A stretch of 64,000 bases of DNA from Dipteris shenzhenensis (lineage: Eukaryota; Polypodiophyta; Polypodiopsida; Gleicheniales): the NCBI GenBank assembly GCA_047967505.1, contig CM106541.1; one strand, 5' to 3'. The notes beneath the pieces were generated by a model. It had not been told where the DNA came from and made no database searches. It saw nothing but the letters and a program-made list of their open reading frames with translations. The first letter of the stretch is position 1. Every line of letters starts with the position of its first letter. Both the position numbers and the translations under genes were made by a program. Below are positions 10,232 through 21,532 of the stretch, piece after piece.

Positions 10232-12400
10232 GTATGCAGGTGCTAGTCTTTGTCCAGATCTAAGTTGAATACACAATGCTTAATTGTATCTTTCAAGTGA
10301 GTGCATTTGACTTTGAAATCCGCAACTGATTTCAACCTTCGTATCTTTTTCTTTTTGTATTAGAGTGAGTTGATCTTGTGCCAGTTCCTTTATCTATTGA
10401 GCATGTGCAGTAGTCAAGTAGTCATAGGAGGTCTGTAGGATTGCCGTAGCTTGTACTGCTGTCTGTTGTCAGGTGTATTTAGCTTTGGTGGAGGTTGGAG
10501 GTCACATCCCTCATTGACTTCTCTTGAGCTTGGAGAGCTTGGTTCATGCACACTTTTTCAACCTCTTTCTTATCTATTTGTGCCCGAAGTGCCCTGAGCT
10601 CTATGACAATTCCATGAAATTGATCTTTGATTGCTGCTACAGTTTGTCTTTCCAATTCTTGTCCATGTTTGGCCAAGCTAGTGAATAGATCTGACATTGG
10701 AAGCATTTGGCTAGCTTGATGACGGAGAATGATAGATGGTGATGAGGATTGGTGATATTGATGATACAATTGGTGCCCATGTAGCCATCTTACTAATGAT
10801 TTCATAGTACTTGTTGGGGGTTGTTCCAATGGTGAGTCAGTCACTTGGGTAAATTAGTGGTATTGTTGATCTAGCACTAGCTCTCTTTTGTGGCTCATTG
10901 ACTAGCATGGCATTGATGGGCGGTCCTCGTGCCCATGTAGCCTCAATGTCTCGCTACTACTCTTGTTGGAGATATATTGGTTGCAATTGCACGCCAATCT
11001 GTAGCATCTCAAGGGGCAATTCCTCAATTTCGACCCCTAGAATAGGCATTTCTTTCCAGGTATCTGCATTTGCCAATGTAATAGTAGGAGAAGCTAGTGA
11101 TGGCTCCCATTCTGGTGAGAAGGGGATGTCCAACTCCTCAATAGTTTTTGGTGACTGGGGCAAAGTAATTTCTCATTCCTATAGCTCTTTATTGATGATT
11201 ACAGTCAATAAGTGTGGGACTTTACATTTTTAACCTAATGAACCATCGAGTTTTTTTGTGAAGAAGATGACTAAGTGATGGATTTAAACTTGCTTTAGCT
11301 ACCTACTCAGCAAAACAAATGTGCATAGTGGAAGGGATCGATTCTTATTGCACTTAACCTCGAGGATTGTGGATAGGACTCGTGTTTCTTCCTTGAGGAG
11401 AGGGTTAATGATGGTGCAAAGTAAGATTCCGTCCGTATGGAACTTGGTGCCCTTTTGCCAAGAAGAGGCTATATTTCAAGAAATTTAGCATCGGTAGGCC
11501 TTGTAGGGCATTTTGCACCTTGAGTAGGGAGTGAGAAGGCCCTTTGAATTACTATACTATCAAGGATAATGTTGAGTTGGCTCTTATGTATAGTAACGGT
11601 GCCGTACTTGCCAACCTATGCATCGCTGGAGTGGTATGAATAGAGAAAGTCCCTACTGTATGTGGTCATTGTAGGATTGTCCTCCAAGGATTTTATGCTC
11701 TCATACAAGTTGCCTAGACCCCTTTTCTCTAAGAAATATTGTGTTGCATTGGAAAGAGCAAAAGTAGGTGGCCACACAAGCTCCAAGCACTGGGCCCTGT
11801 CAATGGTTGTGTAGGCTGAAGGGGACTGGGGTGGCATTTGTTCTTCTAGGGTTTCCATGTCATGCACAGAATCCTGAGTCAGACCTATCGCACTAAACCA
11901 CAAATGCATGTGTTCTTCGTGGTTGAGAGGAGGTAGATGACTGCGAACTCTAGAGGGGTCTTGTGGCTAAAATGATGAGCTCATTCTTCGCATCCTCTTT
12001 AGTGGCATCATTGTTTATGAACCTGCATCCATGTTCATATGGTGTACCATTGATCATTAGATTAGTTGGCCTACAAGTATGACCTTTGTGTGTGTATTGT
12101 GAGAGATCTTATTTCTACACATGCATTGAGAGTGTGGAATAAAATGTGTGGCACAAATTTTCATGCAATTGACTGTGTTTAAGTGAAAGCGTGTGAGTTC
12201 ACGTGCCCTATCAACTTAACTATATGCTTTTTTTGTTGTTGTAGGGATTTCATAAGGCAGCTAGGATTCAAGCACCACTTCTGAGCCCTAGGCTCAAATC
12301 GGTTGATGCTACATATATGTGCGAAGATGTACATATGCGTGAGTGCACGTGATACAATCTAATACTAACTAAGGAAGACTTTGGCTTTCCAAATCTTCAT
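10232..12400 (-). pseudogene. Decayed ORF region downstream of the Gypsy-2 integrase
   Basis: Minus-strand coding-like fragments continue past the integrase C-terminus for about 2.1 kb. The clearest are 11616-11909, 10957-11163 (an acidic, proline-containing stretch) and 10479-10844, which holds a probable coiled coil (LAKHGQELERQTVAAIKDQF...ELRALRAQIDKKEVEK). No gag, pol or envelope domain is recognised. A third ORF after integrase is known in some plant gypsy lineages, so this may be such an ORF, or a separate fused element. The Copia-1 LTR remainder could also occupy the first few hundred bases. Confidence 0.35.
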
Positions 12401-12404
12401 TTTT

Positions 12405-13395
12405 GTTGGGGATGGCTTGCATGTTGAAGTAGTAGTGCTTTAGTTGGCTCCCGTTTATGGTTGGGTTGAATTAGAATCCATCCAATGTTTCTAGCAGCAC
12501 AGCTCCGATGGGATTCATTTTTCTTACTCGATAGGGTACTTCACCTATATACTTGAGTTTTCCATTGTGTACTTTGGCATTGTATAACAAGACCAAGTCA
12601 CCTCCCTTGATGTCATTGGCTTTAACATTCCTATCAAACCATGCCCTTCTTCTATGTTTTTATGTTTTCATGGCATGGTAGGTGACTAATTTGGTCTCTG
12701 TATACTTCTCCAATTGATAGAGTCTTTCTTTCAGGGATGCATGATCTCTCATGTGTTCCTGTACTGGTATGTGTAGGCTTGGTATTACAAATTGTAGTGG
12801 TACCATAGCTTCAAGGCTATACACCAATTCAAAAGGTGTTTTCCATGTACTGAACTTGAGTGTGCTTCGGTATGCCCATAAGGCTACATTTAGTTTCTCT
12901 GCCCAATTAGAATGCTATGACTACTACCTTAGTGAGGATAATGCATAATATTTTGTTGGTGGATTCGGCCTGTCCATTCCCTTGGGGGTAGTATGGTGTG
13001 CTATTTCTATGAATTACCATAAAGCCAAACAAGAGTTCTTGGATAACCTCATTGACAAAATGCATGCCTCTATCTGACACAATCTCAATGGAGCATCCAA
13101 ATCGGGTGATCACATTCTCATATAAGAATCTTGCTATGCTTGTTGCATCTTTCTTTCGGACTGCTTTAGCTTTAGCCCATTTGGTAAAGTAATCAGTGGG
13201 GCCACAATGATGTAGCGTGCATGTGTTCCCTTCGCTACTTGATGGATGGGACCCACATAATCAATCCCCCATTTTTCAAATGGTTCTTTTGCAACAATTG
13301 TTGTTAGGGTATTGAACTCCTTGTGTTGTGGTTTAGTACTCCGTTTGGCATATATCATAGCTTTTAACATATTCATAGGCATCTGCCCAAAGTGT
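12405..13395 (-). pseudogene. Gypsy-2 integrase, core and C-terminus
   Basis: This is the DDE integrase of a Ty3/gypsy element on the minus strand. From 13382 down I see PFEKWGIDYVGPIH (first catalytic Asp in GIDY), AKGTHARYIIVA, then SDRGMHFVNEVIQEL (second Asp) and TPYYPQGNGQAESTNKIL (catalytic Glu) at 13113-12907. The C-terminal part follows to about 12410: GDLVLLYNAKVHNGKLKY, then an NGSQLKHYY ending. Breaks occur near 13120 and 12900. All three catalytic residues can still be seen. It continues directly from the RNase H at 13499-13950. Confidence 0.85.
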
Positions 13396-13498
13396 TGGCC
13401 ACTAGTATCCTACGAGGAGGACTTTTCTTGCTATGGCCTCCCCTTGGAAGTGTCCTCCTACAATGCCTTCATGGACTTCACATAGGATTGGCATGATC

Positions 13499-13950
13499 TC
13501 ATGAGGAATTACACATTTCCCATCTTGTATAGTTGTCTAGCACAATGAGTTGATAGGGTGCATCTTTTAAAATTAGTTTTCTCACATCCACTACTTTCAT
13601 GTCAGGGGGTAGTCTTCCTGCCATTAAGTACCCAATGATATCTGCACACCAATCTAGAATAGCATCTATCTGAAATAGTGTGGCATCTAGCAAGTCATAT
13701 TCTACTCCAGGGGCATCTTCTCCCGACATGACATGAGACATGTGATCGGCAATGTATTGTTGGACACCTTTGTGGACCACTATTTTGAAGTTGAATTCTT
13801 GAAGCAAGAGGAGCCATCTAGTTATTCTTCCTGTTTTACACAGACAATTCATAAGATAAAGCAATGCTTAATGGTCGGTGAGAAAGGCAAAAGCATTTCC
13901 CAATAGATAGTCTCAAAATTTCTTAAAACTATACACCATTGTTGCAAGGG
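13499..13950 (-). pseudogene. Gypsy-2 RNase H C-terminal part
   Basis: Minus-strand coding with GRITRWLLLLQEFNFKIVVH and YIADHMSHVMSGEDAPGVEYD, the RNase H end and linker to integrase. The same protein occurs in Gypsy-4 (GRITRWILLLQEFNFKIVVH, plus strand near 28160). Its upstream part was separated by the Copia-2 insertion and continues at 18414. The junction is exact: AAGGG is present on both sides of Copia-2. Confidence 0.85.
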
Positions 13951-13951
13951 T

Positions 13952-14311
13952 TGTTGAGATATCGAGATCCACTCGTGATATGCCAGGGTGACTGTTGTAC
14001 ATTTATGTCATCGACTTGTTAGCTGCAGATGCGGTTGGTACACCACCCATGAATAATAGCTTGATGACAGCTATCTTTATGTACTCTAGTTAGTGGCTCA
14101 GTTAGTATGCCACCTAGGTTAGCTGAGTTTGGTTTGAGACCCACATATAGGGTTCATCTATTCCTTTTGTACTAAGAGAGAGAGTTCTTTTGGCTTTCAC
14201 AACTAAGAAGAGGAAAATTGTTTTCAGCCTCCACCTTTGTGTGTATTCCCCCATTGTGTATGTGAGAAAGCTGCAAGTGAGACTCCTTACTTCTCTCCCA
14301 CTCTCTTCACA
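13952..14311 (+). repeat. Copia-2 5' LTR
   Basis: This LTR is about 360 bp and ends CTCTTCACA against the primer-binding site. It holds about 70 bases (near 14175-14245) that are missing from the 3' LTR; the rest aligns closely. Confidence 0.88.
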
Positions 14312-14327
14312 TGGTATCAGAGCTCGG
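14312..14327 (+). other. Primer-binding site of Copia-2
   Basis: TGGTATCAGAGCTCGG lies directly after the 5' LTR. It fits the 3' end of initiator Met-tRNA, the usual primer of plant copia elements. Confidence 0.85.
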
Positions 14328-14768
14328 TTCATGGTAAGGAGCTCAAGAAAGCAAACCAAGTTCACAGTGTCTTGGTAAGAGGATCAGTGTTGCTTTCCTT
14401 TTTCGAGTTTGGGAGCAAATCTCCGCAGGTAGCACAGTCGAAAAGTGCAAGAGTGCACTGTCTCGGATTGGGATGCCCTTCACACTACGTTGAGAGGGTA
14501 GTATATGCTACGGGCAAAGGCAAAGCCCTTGGTGAGTATTTTTTTGATTCGAGGCCATTTTGGGGCCCGTTTTGATGGCAGAAGTTTTTTGTAGGCACTC
14601 AAAAAGGTGCCATGTTTTTGCTGTGCAACCCTTGTTTAATCATTCTTATTCCCTATTGATGCATAATCGTCACTAGAAGTGACTGTGTGGTCAAATACCA
14701 CTTTCGTCAGCTTTGCAAAATTGCCCTTATGAGGCAGAAGTTGTGTTTTTTGCAGTGACAGAATATTT

Positions 14769-15690
14769 TTGCAGTGGTCTGTAATGGCATCTGATTCTCT
14801 TTCACAGATAGTCATTGAAAAGCTTGACAAGAACAACTTCCCAGCATGGAAGTTTAGAATGACGAATTTCCTTAAGGGAAAAGGCTATTGGGAGTTCATT
14901 ATTAGAGCTGGACAAGAACCAGTTATTCCTAATGTTCCCAATCAACAGGAGTTGCACGCATTTAAAGGCTGGCATAAGAGAGCTAGGAAAGTTATGTACT
15001 GGCTATCTATTAGTATTTCAGATTCTATGATTGTGCATACTCAGGATGCAAGCACACCCAAGGAGGCGTGGGATACTTTGACAAAAATGTATAACACAAA
15101 TAAGCAAGCCAGGAAAATGCAGCTCAAGTAGGAGTTACATAATGTGAAGAGAGAAAATATGAGCATCAATGACTACCACATGAAGGTGAAGAAGATTGCA
15201 GATGCACTTGCTTCCATTAGGTTGCCAGTGGAAGATGATGATTTAATTTCTGTAACCTTGAATGGTCTAGGAAAGGATTATGCATAGTTCCAGGCATCCA
15301 TTGCCGTCCGTGACAATTTTCCTGATTTTGGGGAGTTGATTGCTCTTCTAATTTCTGAAGAGCAGAGAAATGGTGGTACATCTTCTTCAGGAGGAACTTC
15401 AAAAGAAGATTTCTTCTACTCAAGTGCTGGAAGAGGTAGAGGCAAAGGTAGAGCAGGCCGATCTGGAACCGTGGCAGAAATTAGAATATGCAGCAAAGTC
15501 AAGAAAACTAGTCCTATGGAGGAGGACGTGGTTACTTTAGAGGCAAGGGGAGCCAAAGAGGTCGTGGTGGATGGCAGAGAGGCCAAAATGCAAACAGCAA
15601 TGTTGAATGCTACTACTGTGGTAAAATGGGTCATATGGCTAAAGACTGCTACAAAAAGCAGAATGACATCATGAATGGAAAATTGTAGCA
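14769..15690 (+). pseudogene. Copia-2 gag
   Basis: The gag starts near MASDSLSQIVIEKLDKNNFP (14784) with the copia signature DKNNFPAWKFRMTNFLKGKGYWEF. It continues through AWDTLTKMYNTNKQARKMQL, then a Gly/Arg-rich stretch, and ends with a CCHC zinc knuckle, CYYCGKMGHMAKDC (about 15608-15650). Stops near 15129, 15285 and 15686 are TAG at positions where glutamine fits (LK*ELHNV, YA*FQAS, KL*QGNY). A frameshift near 15480-15600 moves the Gly/Arg region out of frame. Confidence 0.88.
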
Positions 15691-15739
15691 AGGCAATTAC
15701 GCATCCTCTAGTAGACAGGGTGATGACAGAAATGAGCAT

Positions 15740-16249
15740 TTGTTTATGGTGCAGCACATGACCAATTCTGCGACAAGTGCAGAAGAAAGCAATGATGTGT
15801 GGTATGTTGACTCAGGTGCATCAAACCACATGACAGGTCATGCAGAATGGATGCAGGATGCAAGGAAAATGGAAAGACCTGGATTTAGAGAGATTGGTGA
15901 TGATACTGTACATCCTATTGTGTAGATTGGTAAAATTCCTTTCTCTATGCAGGATGGGAAAAAGAAATACATGTTTGATGTATTTCATGTCCTGAATATC
16001 ACCAAGAACCTGGTTTCTATTGGTCAAATGGTTGAGCAAGGCTTGCAAGTCAGATTTAATCCTCACGGATGCTTTGTTAAGGATATGAAAAATAAAGGTC
16101 GCTTGATAGCAAAAGGAAAGCAGAAGGGCAAGATGTTTACTTTGGATGCGGACATGCCTGAATTCAGTACAGCAATGTTTGCACATGGGACCGATGTAGT
16201 TGCACATATGGATATCTGGCATAAACGCATTGGTCATGTTAATGTATAG
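15740..16249 (+). pseudogene. Copia-2 protease and pre-integrase
   Basis: The aspartic protease active site DSGASNHMTG appears near 15812 after WYVDSG, with the catalytic Asp present. A TAG interrupts at about 15923. The pre-integrase zinc region follows with DIWHKRIGHVN (HH half near 16210); its CC half (CEACQFGKQ) lies in the next feature after another TAG near 16246. Confidence 0.88.
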
Positions 16250-16261
16250 TGACTTAAATTA

Positions 16262-17174
16262 ATGCAGGCCCAAAATATTGTTTCAGGATTGCCTAAGTTC
16301 AAGATGGCAGAAATGCATAAGATATGTGAAGCCTGTCAATTTGGAAAACAAGCAAGGAAACCATTTCCTAAACATGTCCAAGAGAGTAAGAGGCCATTGG
16401 AACTAATCCACTCTGATGTGTGGACTACTAAAGCTGCATCTATTGGAGGCTGTCATTATTTTGTCGCTTTTATTGATGACTACAGCAGAAAAGTTTGGGT
16501 GTATTTTATGAAAAAGAAAAGTGAAGTGTTTTGTCATTTCAAAGCTTTTAAAGCTATGGTTGAAAAAGAAACAGGCCTACAAATAAAATGCCTAAGGTCA
16601 GATGGAGGGGGAGATTATCTCTCAAATGAGTTTGCAAGGTTCCTACAGGAGCATGGCATAAAGCAGCAATGTTCATGTAGTCGTACCCCACAACAAAATG
16701 CACTTGCAGAAACGAAAAACAGGCATATTGGAGAGGTAGCTCGTGCCATGCTCAACGAAAAAGACCTGCCAGATTATTATTGGGCTGAAGCAGTTGCTAC
16801 AACAGTCTACATAATGAACAAGACTCCCACTGCAGCAATACATGGCATGACGCTAGAGGAGAGGTATACTGGTAGGAAACCAAATATTTCTCATTTGAAA
16901 GTTTTTGGTTGCATTGCCTATGTTCATGTGCCAGATGAGTTGAGATCCAAAATGGATCCCAAAGCTGAGAAGTGCATCTTTATTGGTTATTCCACTTTAT
17001 TGGTTATTCCACTTTATTGGTTATTCTCTACAGCAAAAAGGGTATAGATGCTATAATCCTTCTACTCATAAGTCTACAGTCAGCAGAGATGTTGTTTTTT
17101 ATGAGATGAGGGGCTGGTATAAACCAGTAAATGTGATTGATGATGTAGATGCACAAAATGGTAATGCTGCATAG
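16262..17174 (+). pseudogene. Copia-2 integrase
   Basis: The integrase starts at the CC half of the zinc site (CEACQFGKQARKPFPK), then ELIHSDVW with the first catalytic Asp, DDYSRKVWVYF, LRSDGGGDYLSNEF with the second Asp, and PQQNALAETKNRHIG with the catalytic Glu (usually NGVAE). The C-terminal part is recognisable up to ECIFIGYS-like sequence near 16975. There a 17-base unit (ATTGGTTATTCCACTTT) is repeated about 2.6 times (16982-17030), which shifts the frame. A second frame (16983-17174) carries on the GAP-region reading. Confidence 0.9.
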
Positions 17175-17457
17175 AATTCACAATAGCAATCACAAAATAT
17201 TAGTAGACATATAGTGTCCTCTAATAGTGGTTCACATACTTTGCCATGGACAGGTAGATTGAGATCAGGAGAATCTCCTCAAAGCAAAGAAAATAGTGGT
17301 ATACAAGTATCACGAAAGGGAAAAGAGAAAGTAGATCAGCCCATGGTTGATGTGAATGCAGGTCACTCTTATGTGGATGGTGAATCCAGTGGCTCAGAAT
17401 AGAACCTTAATGATGAGTTGGGTATTCCTTCTGTTGTTACACCTGGACTAAGGAAGT

Positions 17458-18110
17458 TTGATTTATATGACTATTACCAGGCCATATTTGAGCAATGCTA
17501 TTGGGTTGATAAGTCAGTTTATGCAGGCTCCAAGGAAACCGCATTTGGATGCGGCTAGACGCATACTGAGGTGTGTGAAGTCCACATTGCAGTATGGACT
17601 ATTTTATGAGACTGTGGTTCGAGACTGGGGTTCAGATATAATTGCATGGATAGACTGATGCTAATTAGGCTGGTAGTATTTCTGATAGATGATCTACCAG
17701 TGGATATGTGTTCTCTTTTGGGAGTGCTGAAGTCATTTGGAGCAGCAAGAAACAGCCTACAGTTGCCTTGTCGACCACAGAGGCTGAGTACTGGGGTGCA
17801 GCAATGGCTGCATGTGAGGTAGCTTGGTTGTGTAAGCTACTTTATGATATGCATCAGTCTATAGATGGGCCAATTGTCATTTATTATGACAACATGAGCA
17901 GTATACACTTGGCAAATAACCCAGTCTAGCTAGAACAAAGCACATTGAGGTGCATTATCACTATGTGCAGGAGAAGGTTCTAGTAGGTTTTATTGATTTT
18001 GTTTATGTCAGCACAGAGGATCCGGTAGCTGACATATTCACGAAGGCATTAGGTGCAGAGAAGCTGTGCAAGTTTAGAGACCTACTTGGTGTGCAGGAAT
18101 TGGGATTGAG
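17458..18110 (+). pseudogene. Copia-2 RNase H, joined to integrase by RT deletion
   Basis: The first readable motif is TRPYLSNAIGLISQFMQAP, which in copia lies after the RT fingers and palm. RNase H follows: [27 protein letters not shown] (near 17757), a [12 protein letters not shown] helix, KHIEVHYHYVQEK and DPVADIFTKALG. The preceding 17200-17455 stretch is the Ser-rich linker normally found before RT, ending VVTPGLRK. So the RT core, normally roughly 250 residues, is missing between them. Stops lie at about 17656 and 17927. Confidence 0.88.
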
Positions 18111-18122
18111 CTCGAGGGGGAG

Positions 18123-18412
18123 TGTTGAGATATCGATCTCCACTCATGATATGCCAGGGTGACCATTGTGCATTTATGTCACCGACTTGTTAGCTGCAGA
18201 TGTGGTTGGTACATCACCCATGAATAATAGCTGGATGACAACTATCTTTATGTACTCTAGTTAGTGGCTTAGTTAGTATGCCACCTAGGTTAGCTGAGTT
18301 TGGTTTGAGACCCACATATAGGGTTCATCTATTCCTTTTTCTTTTGTATTCCCCCATTGTGTATGTGAGAAAGCTGCAAGTGAGACTCCTTACTTCTCTC
18401 CCACTCTCTTCA
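18123..18412 (+). repeat. Copia-2 3' LTR
   Basis: This LTR is 290 bp, preceded by the polypurine tract CGAGGGGGAG (18112-18121). It matches the 5' LTR apart from the missing block of about 70 bases and scattered substitutions. Confidence 0.88.
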
Positions 18413-18413
18413 T

Positions 18414-18935
18414 AAGGGCTTCTCTTTCTGCAGTGGTATAATTGATCTCTACATCATTGAGTTGTCAACTGGGAAAGTAGAATGGATAGTCTTTCTTATG
18501 TTGACCAGGTTGGCAAAGCACGCTCCCAATTGCATACTTGGAGCCATCAGTATGAACAGGAAAATCAATATCCCAATTGGGACATATAAGGATGGGTGTT
18601 GTGATTAGGCACCACTTTAAAAGCTCAAAGGCTTGGTCGCACTCTTCTGTCCATAAGAATTCCACTAATAATTTGTAAAGTGGTGTTTTTTGTTCAAATG
18701 GATGCACAAATCATCCAAGAACATCTGTAGAGACTTATTCAGAAAAGACTTGAAAGATGTGAACATGACTCGCTAGAATGTGGCTAGGGCATTACAAAGG
18801 CTGAATGGCATGACTCTATAGGCAAATATACCCCATTCTGTAGCAAATGTTGTTTTTATCTCTGATCCAGCCACCTTCTCCAATATTGTTTCTATTAAGG
18901 GTAGGGGATAGTGATCCCTGATGTTGGTTCTTTCC
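18414..18935 (-). pseudogene. Gypsy-2 RT and RNase H, 5' part
   Basis: The minus strand encodes the gypsy RNase H start KTPLYKLLVEFLWTEECDQA, HTDGSKYAIGSVLCQPG and, crossing the Copia-2 insertion, the AEREAL motif. Upstream (to 18935) an RT remnant runs from a RDHYPLP-like motif (about 18920) to MPF. The catalytic FLDD region is compressed: compared with Gypsy-4, most of the RT palm after the primer grip is missing between about 18700 and 18720. It is the same family as Gypsy-3/4. Confidence 0.8.
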
Positions 18936-18944
18936 CATGGTGCC

Positions 18945-19268
18945 AACAAAACTCATCCATTTGGTGGACAAAGCGGACCTCGTTTGAGCATAGTTTCACA
19001 CACAAAAACATCACACTATGGGGCATTTTTCCAGCCCATTGCACACCATTGTGGAATCCCTAACACTCGTTAATTTGCACCCCCATGTGGACCCCTTTTC
19101 ACACTAATTCACTTAGAAAATTTTGCCATGACCTCTAATTAACAATCCCCGTCTGCACTAGCACATTTCCCTACTCACATAGGAACGTTATTAATAGGAT
19201 GGTCCCTACAACACTAATGCATCTCTAACCCCCCTAAGACACCTACATCAACACCCACACTTTTGGTA
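18945..19268 (-). repeat. LTR-like segment P next to Gypsy-2 RT
   Basis: Read on the minus strand, this begins TGTTGATGTAGGTGTCTTAGG and resembles 27004-27245 on the plus strand over most of its length. In both places it sits just before the gypsy RT, although gag and protease should lie there. It may be an LTR or leader fused to RT by deletion. Confidence 0.5.
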
Positions 19269-19299
19269 GAGGCACCATTCCACCTCTCACCAAATCTGC

Positions 19300-20785
19300 A
19301 TGCAACTACTCTCTAGACAACGCCTCCAACAACCCTCTGCCCCGAATTCCCCCCTTGAAATTCAACAAATTCCTTTGACTCCTCCACGACATGACATGGC
19401 CGAGCACCATCAAGATGATGGGGACCTTGAACTCGAAGTAGATGGGAGCAATTTCTTTAATCTGTGCTACAATTTTGGCAACAATAAAGGCACATGCCCC
19501 TTGGGCAAACTCAAAGTTCCCAAATACAAGAAGCCACTGAAGCCATCCAAGAAGAACCAATCGATCTATAGGTGCCATTCTTTATGGTGGATCTTGAATG
19601 GAACAGGGAACCTGAAGCTATCCATTCCAATAAGGACTCATATTTTCCTTGGGACCTTGAAACTGAGGCTGAGAATGCTCAGTTTGAAGATCAAGTCTTT
19701 GATAATGACTTAGCCATTCTGCATGCCTGATGGTGGTCGAGCTTCCCAAAGTTGAGACTTTAAAATTGAACAAAAGCAAAAGATCCCACAAGAAAACTAA
19801 AGGAGGATATCTTTGCTGCAAATAAACACTTCAATGAGTTTGAACGAGTCCAAACTAGGATCATCGAACTGTATCTTACCACGCCAGCTCCCTCAAAATC
19901 TGAGCCACCTCCTCTTGAATGGTGCCTTGATGGACTTGAAGGAGTATGCACAGCAAATGAACCCTTACTTGTTGGGAATACTTTGTTAGTGGAAAAGTTA
20001 CCCCACAGTTCCCAACATAAGAAGTTTTGAAAGTATAAGCCACATGTGTGTATGAAGCTCAATAAAGAGACTTCAGAAAAAGAAAGTCCACAAGAGCCTC
20101 AAAATTTGGTTAATGATACTATGCAACCCGGTACCCATAGCACATGTCAAGCTAGTTCAACACCATCAGAGGCTAATCTTTGAAAAGTGCCAGAGTACTT
20201 CAAGAACTACACAAGTGGCAGTGTCCCCAAAGCAATGCCAAGACCACTAAGAGAATCTGAAGTTCAAGAAACTAATAGCATTGGAGAGACTCCAATCTAT
20301 GAGCAACTGGCAAAAACTTGCACAATAGACCTCGGCCTTGAAGGGGAGGAAGAAAAATTGCTATTCATTGGGAAATAGCTTACACAAAAAGATGAGACAA
20401 AGCTCAAAGCACTCCTAATGGAATACCAAGACTGCCTAGCATGGTCATACAAGGAAATGAAAGGAATTTCACTAGAAGTGGTAGCACACATGATACCTAT
20501 AAGGGAAGGTGCCCACCCTAAGGTACGTGGACCTTATCAAACAAATTCAAAATATGACACCATGGTTTATGACAAACTGGAAAAACTCTTAGATGCCTGA
20601 TTCATCTATGAGATAGAGCACACTGTTTGGGTTTCACCCATCATCATCGTGCCTAAATGCAACAAGAAGCTAAATAATATGTATTAACTTAAAGAATGTG
20701 AATGCCGCCACAATCAGGGATCACTATCCCCTACCCTTAATAGAAACAGTATTGGAAAAGGTGGCTGGATTAGTTCTTGTATTTG
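19300..20785 (+). pseudogene. Gypsy-3 gag/pro spacer and RT N-terminus
   Basis: Plus-strand gypsy coding. Residues near 19300-19600 are an acidic and Lys-rich stretch with GKLKVPKYKKP. From 20187 the protease-to-RT spacer is readable (LKALLMEYQDCLAWSYKEMKGI), followed by GPYQTNSKYDTMVYDKLEKL, VSPIIIVPK and, after a frame change, NAATIRDHYPLPLIETVLEKVAG (about 20697-20770). Stops near 20378, 20598 and 20685. The RT breaks off at 20770 just after the VAG motif; the corresponding downstream RT occurs at 27246. Protease is not clearly recognisable. Confidence 0.78.
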
Positions 20786-20829
20786 GGAAGTTCAAGTTTG
20801 CCCATGGGGTGCCTGTCGTGATTTTCTAT

Positions 20830-21510
20830 GGAGGTTGCCTCACCACCATCGGGAGGCAAAGGAAGTTGGTGGGTAGTCTCATCTATTAATGCAACACCAA
20901 ACCGAACATCAGTTTTGCTATTGGCGTTTTGAGCAGGTTCTCCCCAATAAGCCCCGGGAGAATCATTGGAATGCAAGGATGCAGGTGCTCAGGTATGTGA
21001 AGGGCACTCTTGATTATGGGCACTTCCTTGGCTGGTCATTGTGACTCAGATTGGGATGGAGATGTTGATTCCAAGAAATCAGTTTTTGGATATTGTTTCT
21101 CTTTAGGTTTAGGTATCTTCTCTTGGATTAGTAAGAAACAACCAACAGTGGCATTGTCTTCTACCGAGGCTGAGTACAAGGCAGCATGTTTTGCTACTTG
21201 TGAAGTAGTGTGGCTGAGGAGGATCTTATGGCACATGGAGTGCAAGAGGATGAGGCAACTATGCTGAGGTGCAACAATCAAAGTTGCATGGCCATCACTA
21301 AAAGTCCAGTGTTCCATGTGCGCACAAAACGTGCGCACAAAACATATAGAGATTCAGTATCACTATGTGCGTGATTTGATCGAGGATGAGATAGTGGAAT
21401 TGGTCTACTATCCAACAGAGCAAAATGGAGCAAATATCTTCACCAAGGCACTTGGGAAGGATCAGCTTAAGGGTCATCTTCAGAGACTCGGCATTGGATC
21501 GAGAAGGTAG
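20830..21510 (+). pseudogene. Copia-3b RNase H tail, truncated
   Basis: This begins abruptly in the copia RT-RNase H connection (LVGSLIY-like, then ISFAIGVLSRFS-like in another frame). It reads through GDVDSKKSVFGYCFSLG, QPTVALSSTEAEYKAACFATCE, KHIEIQYHYVRDLIEDEIVE and NIFTKALGKDQL. It closely matches the RNase H of Copia-3 (25550-26310) and shares the LTR that follows. A 13-base GTGCGCACAAAAC duplication (about 21318-21343) adds a small frame slip. It lacks everything 5' of RT. Confidence 0.85.
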
Positions 21511-21532
21511 TTCACCTACGGTTGAGGGGGGG

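Larger units (their letters stand above)
13951..18413 (+). mobile_element. Copia-2, Ty1/copia element with its RT deleted
   Basis: This is an LTR retrotransposon inserted in the Gypsy-2 RNase H. LTRs begin TGTTGAGATATCG and end CTCTTCA; AAGGG flanks both sides (13946-13950 and 18414-18418), with one extra T next to each LTR. It has a TGGTATCAGAGC primer-binding site, gag with a CCHC knuckle, protease, integrase and RNase H, and a GAGGGGGAG polypurine tract. The RT domain is absent: the linker after integrase (near 17450) joins straight to the post-RT motif ITRPYLSNAIGLISQF. It would need RT from another copy. Confidence 0.92.
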
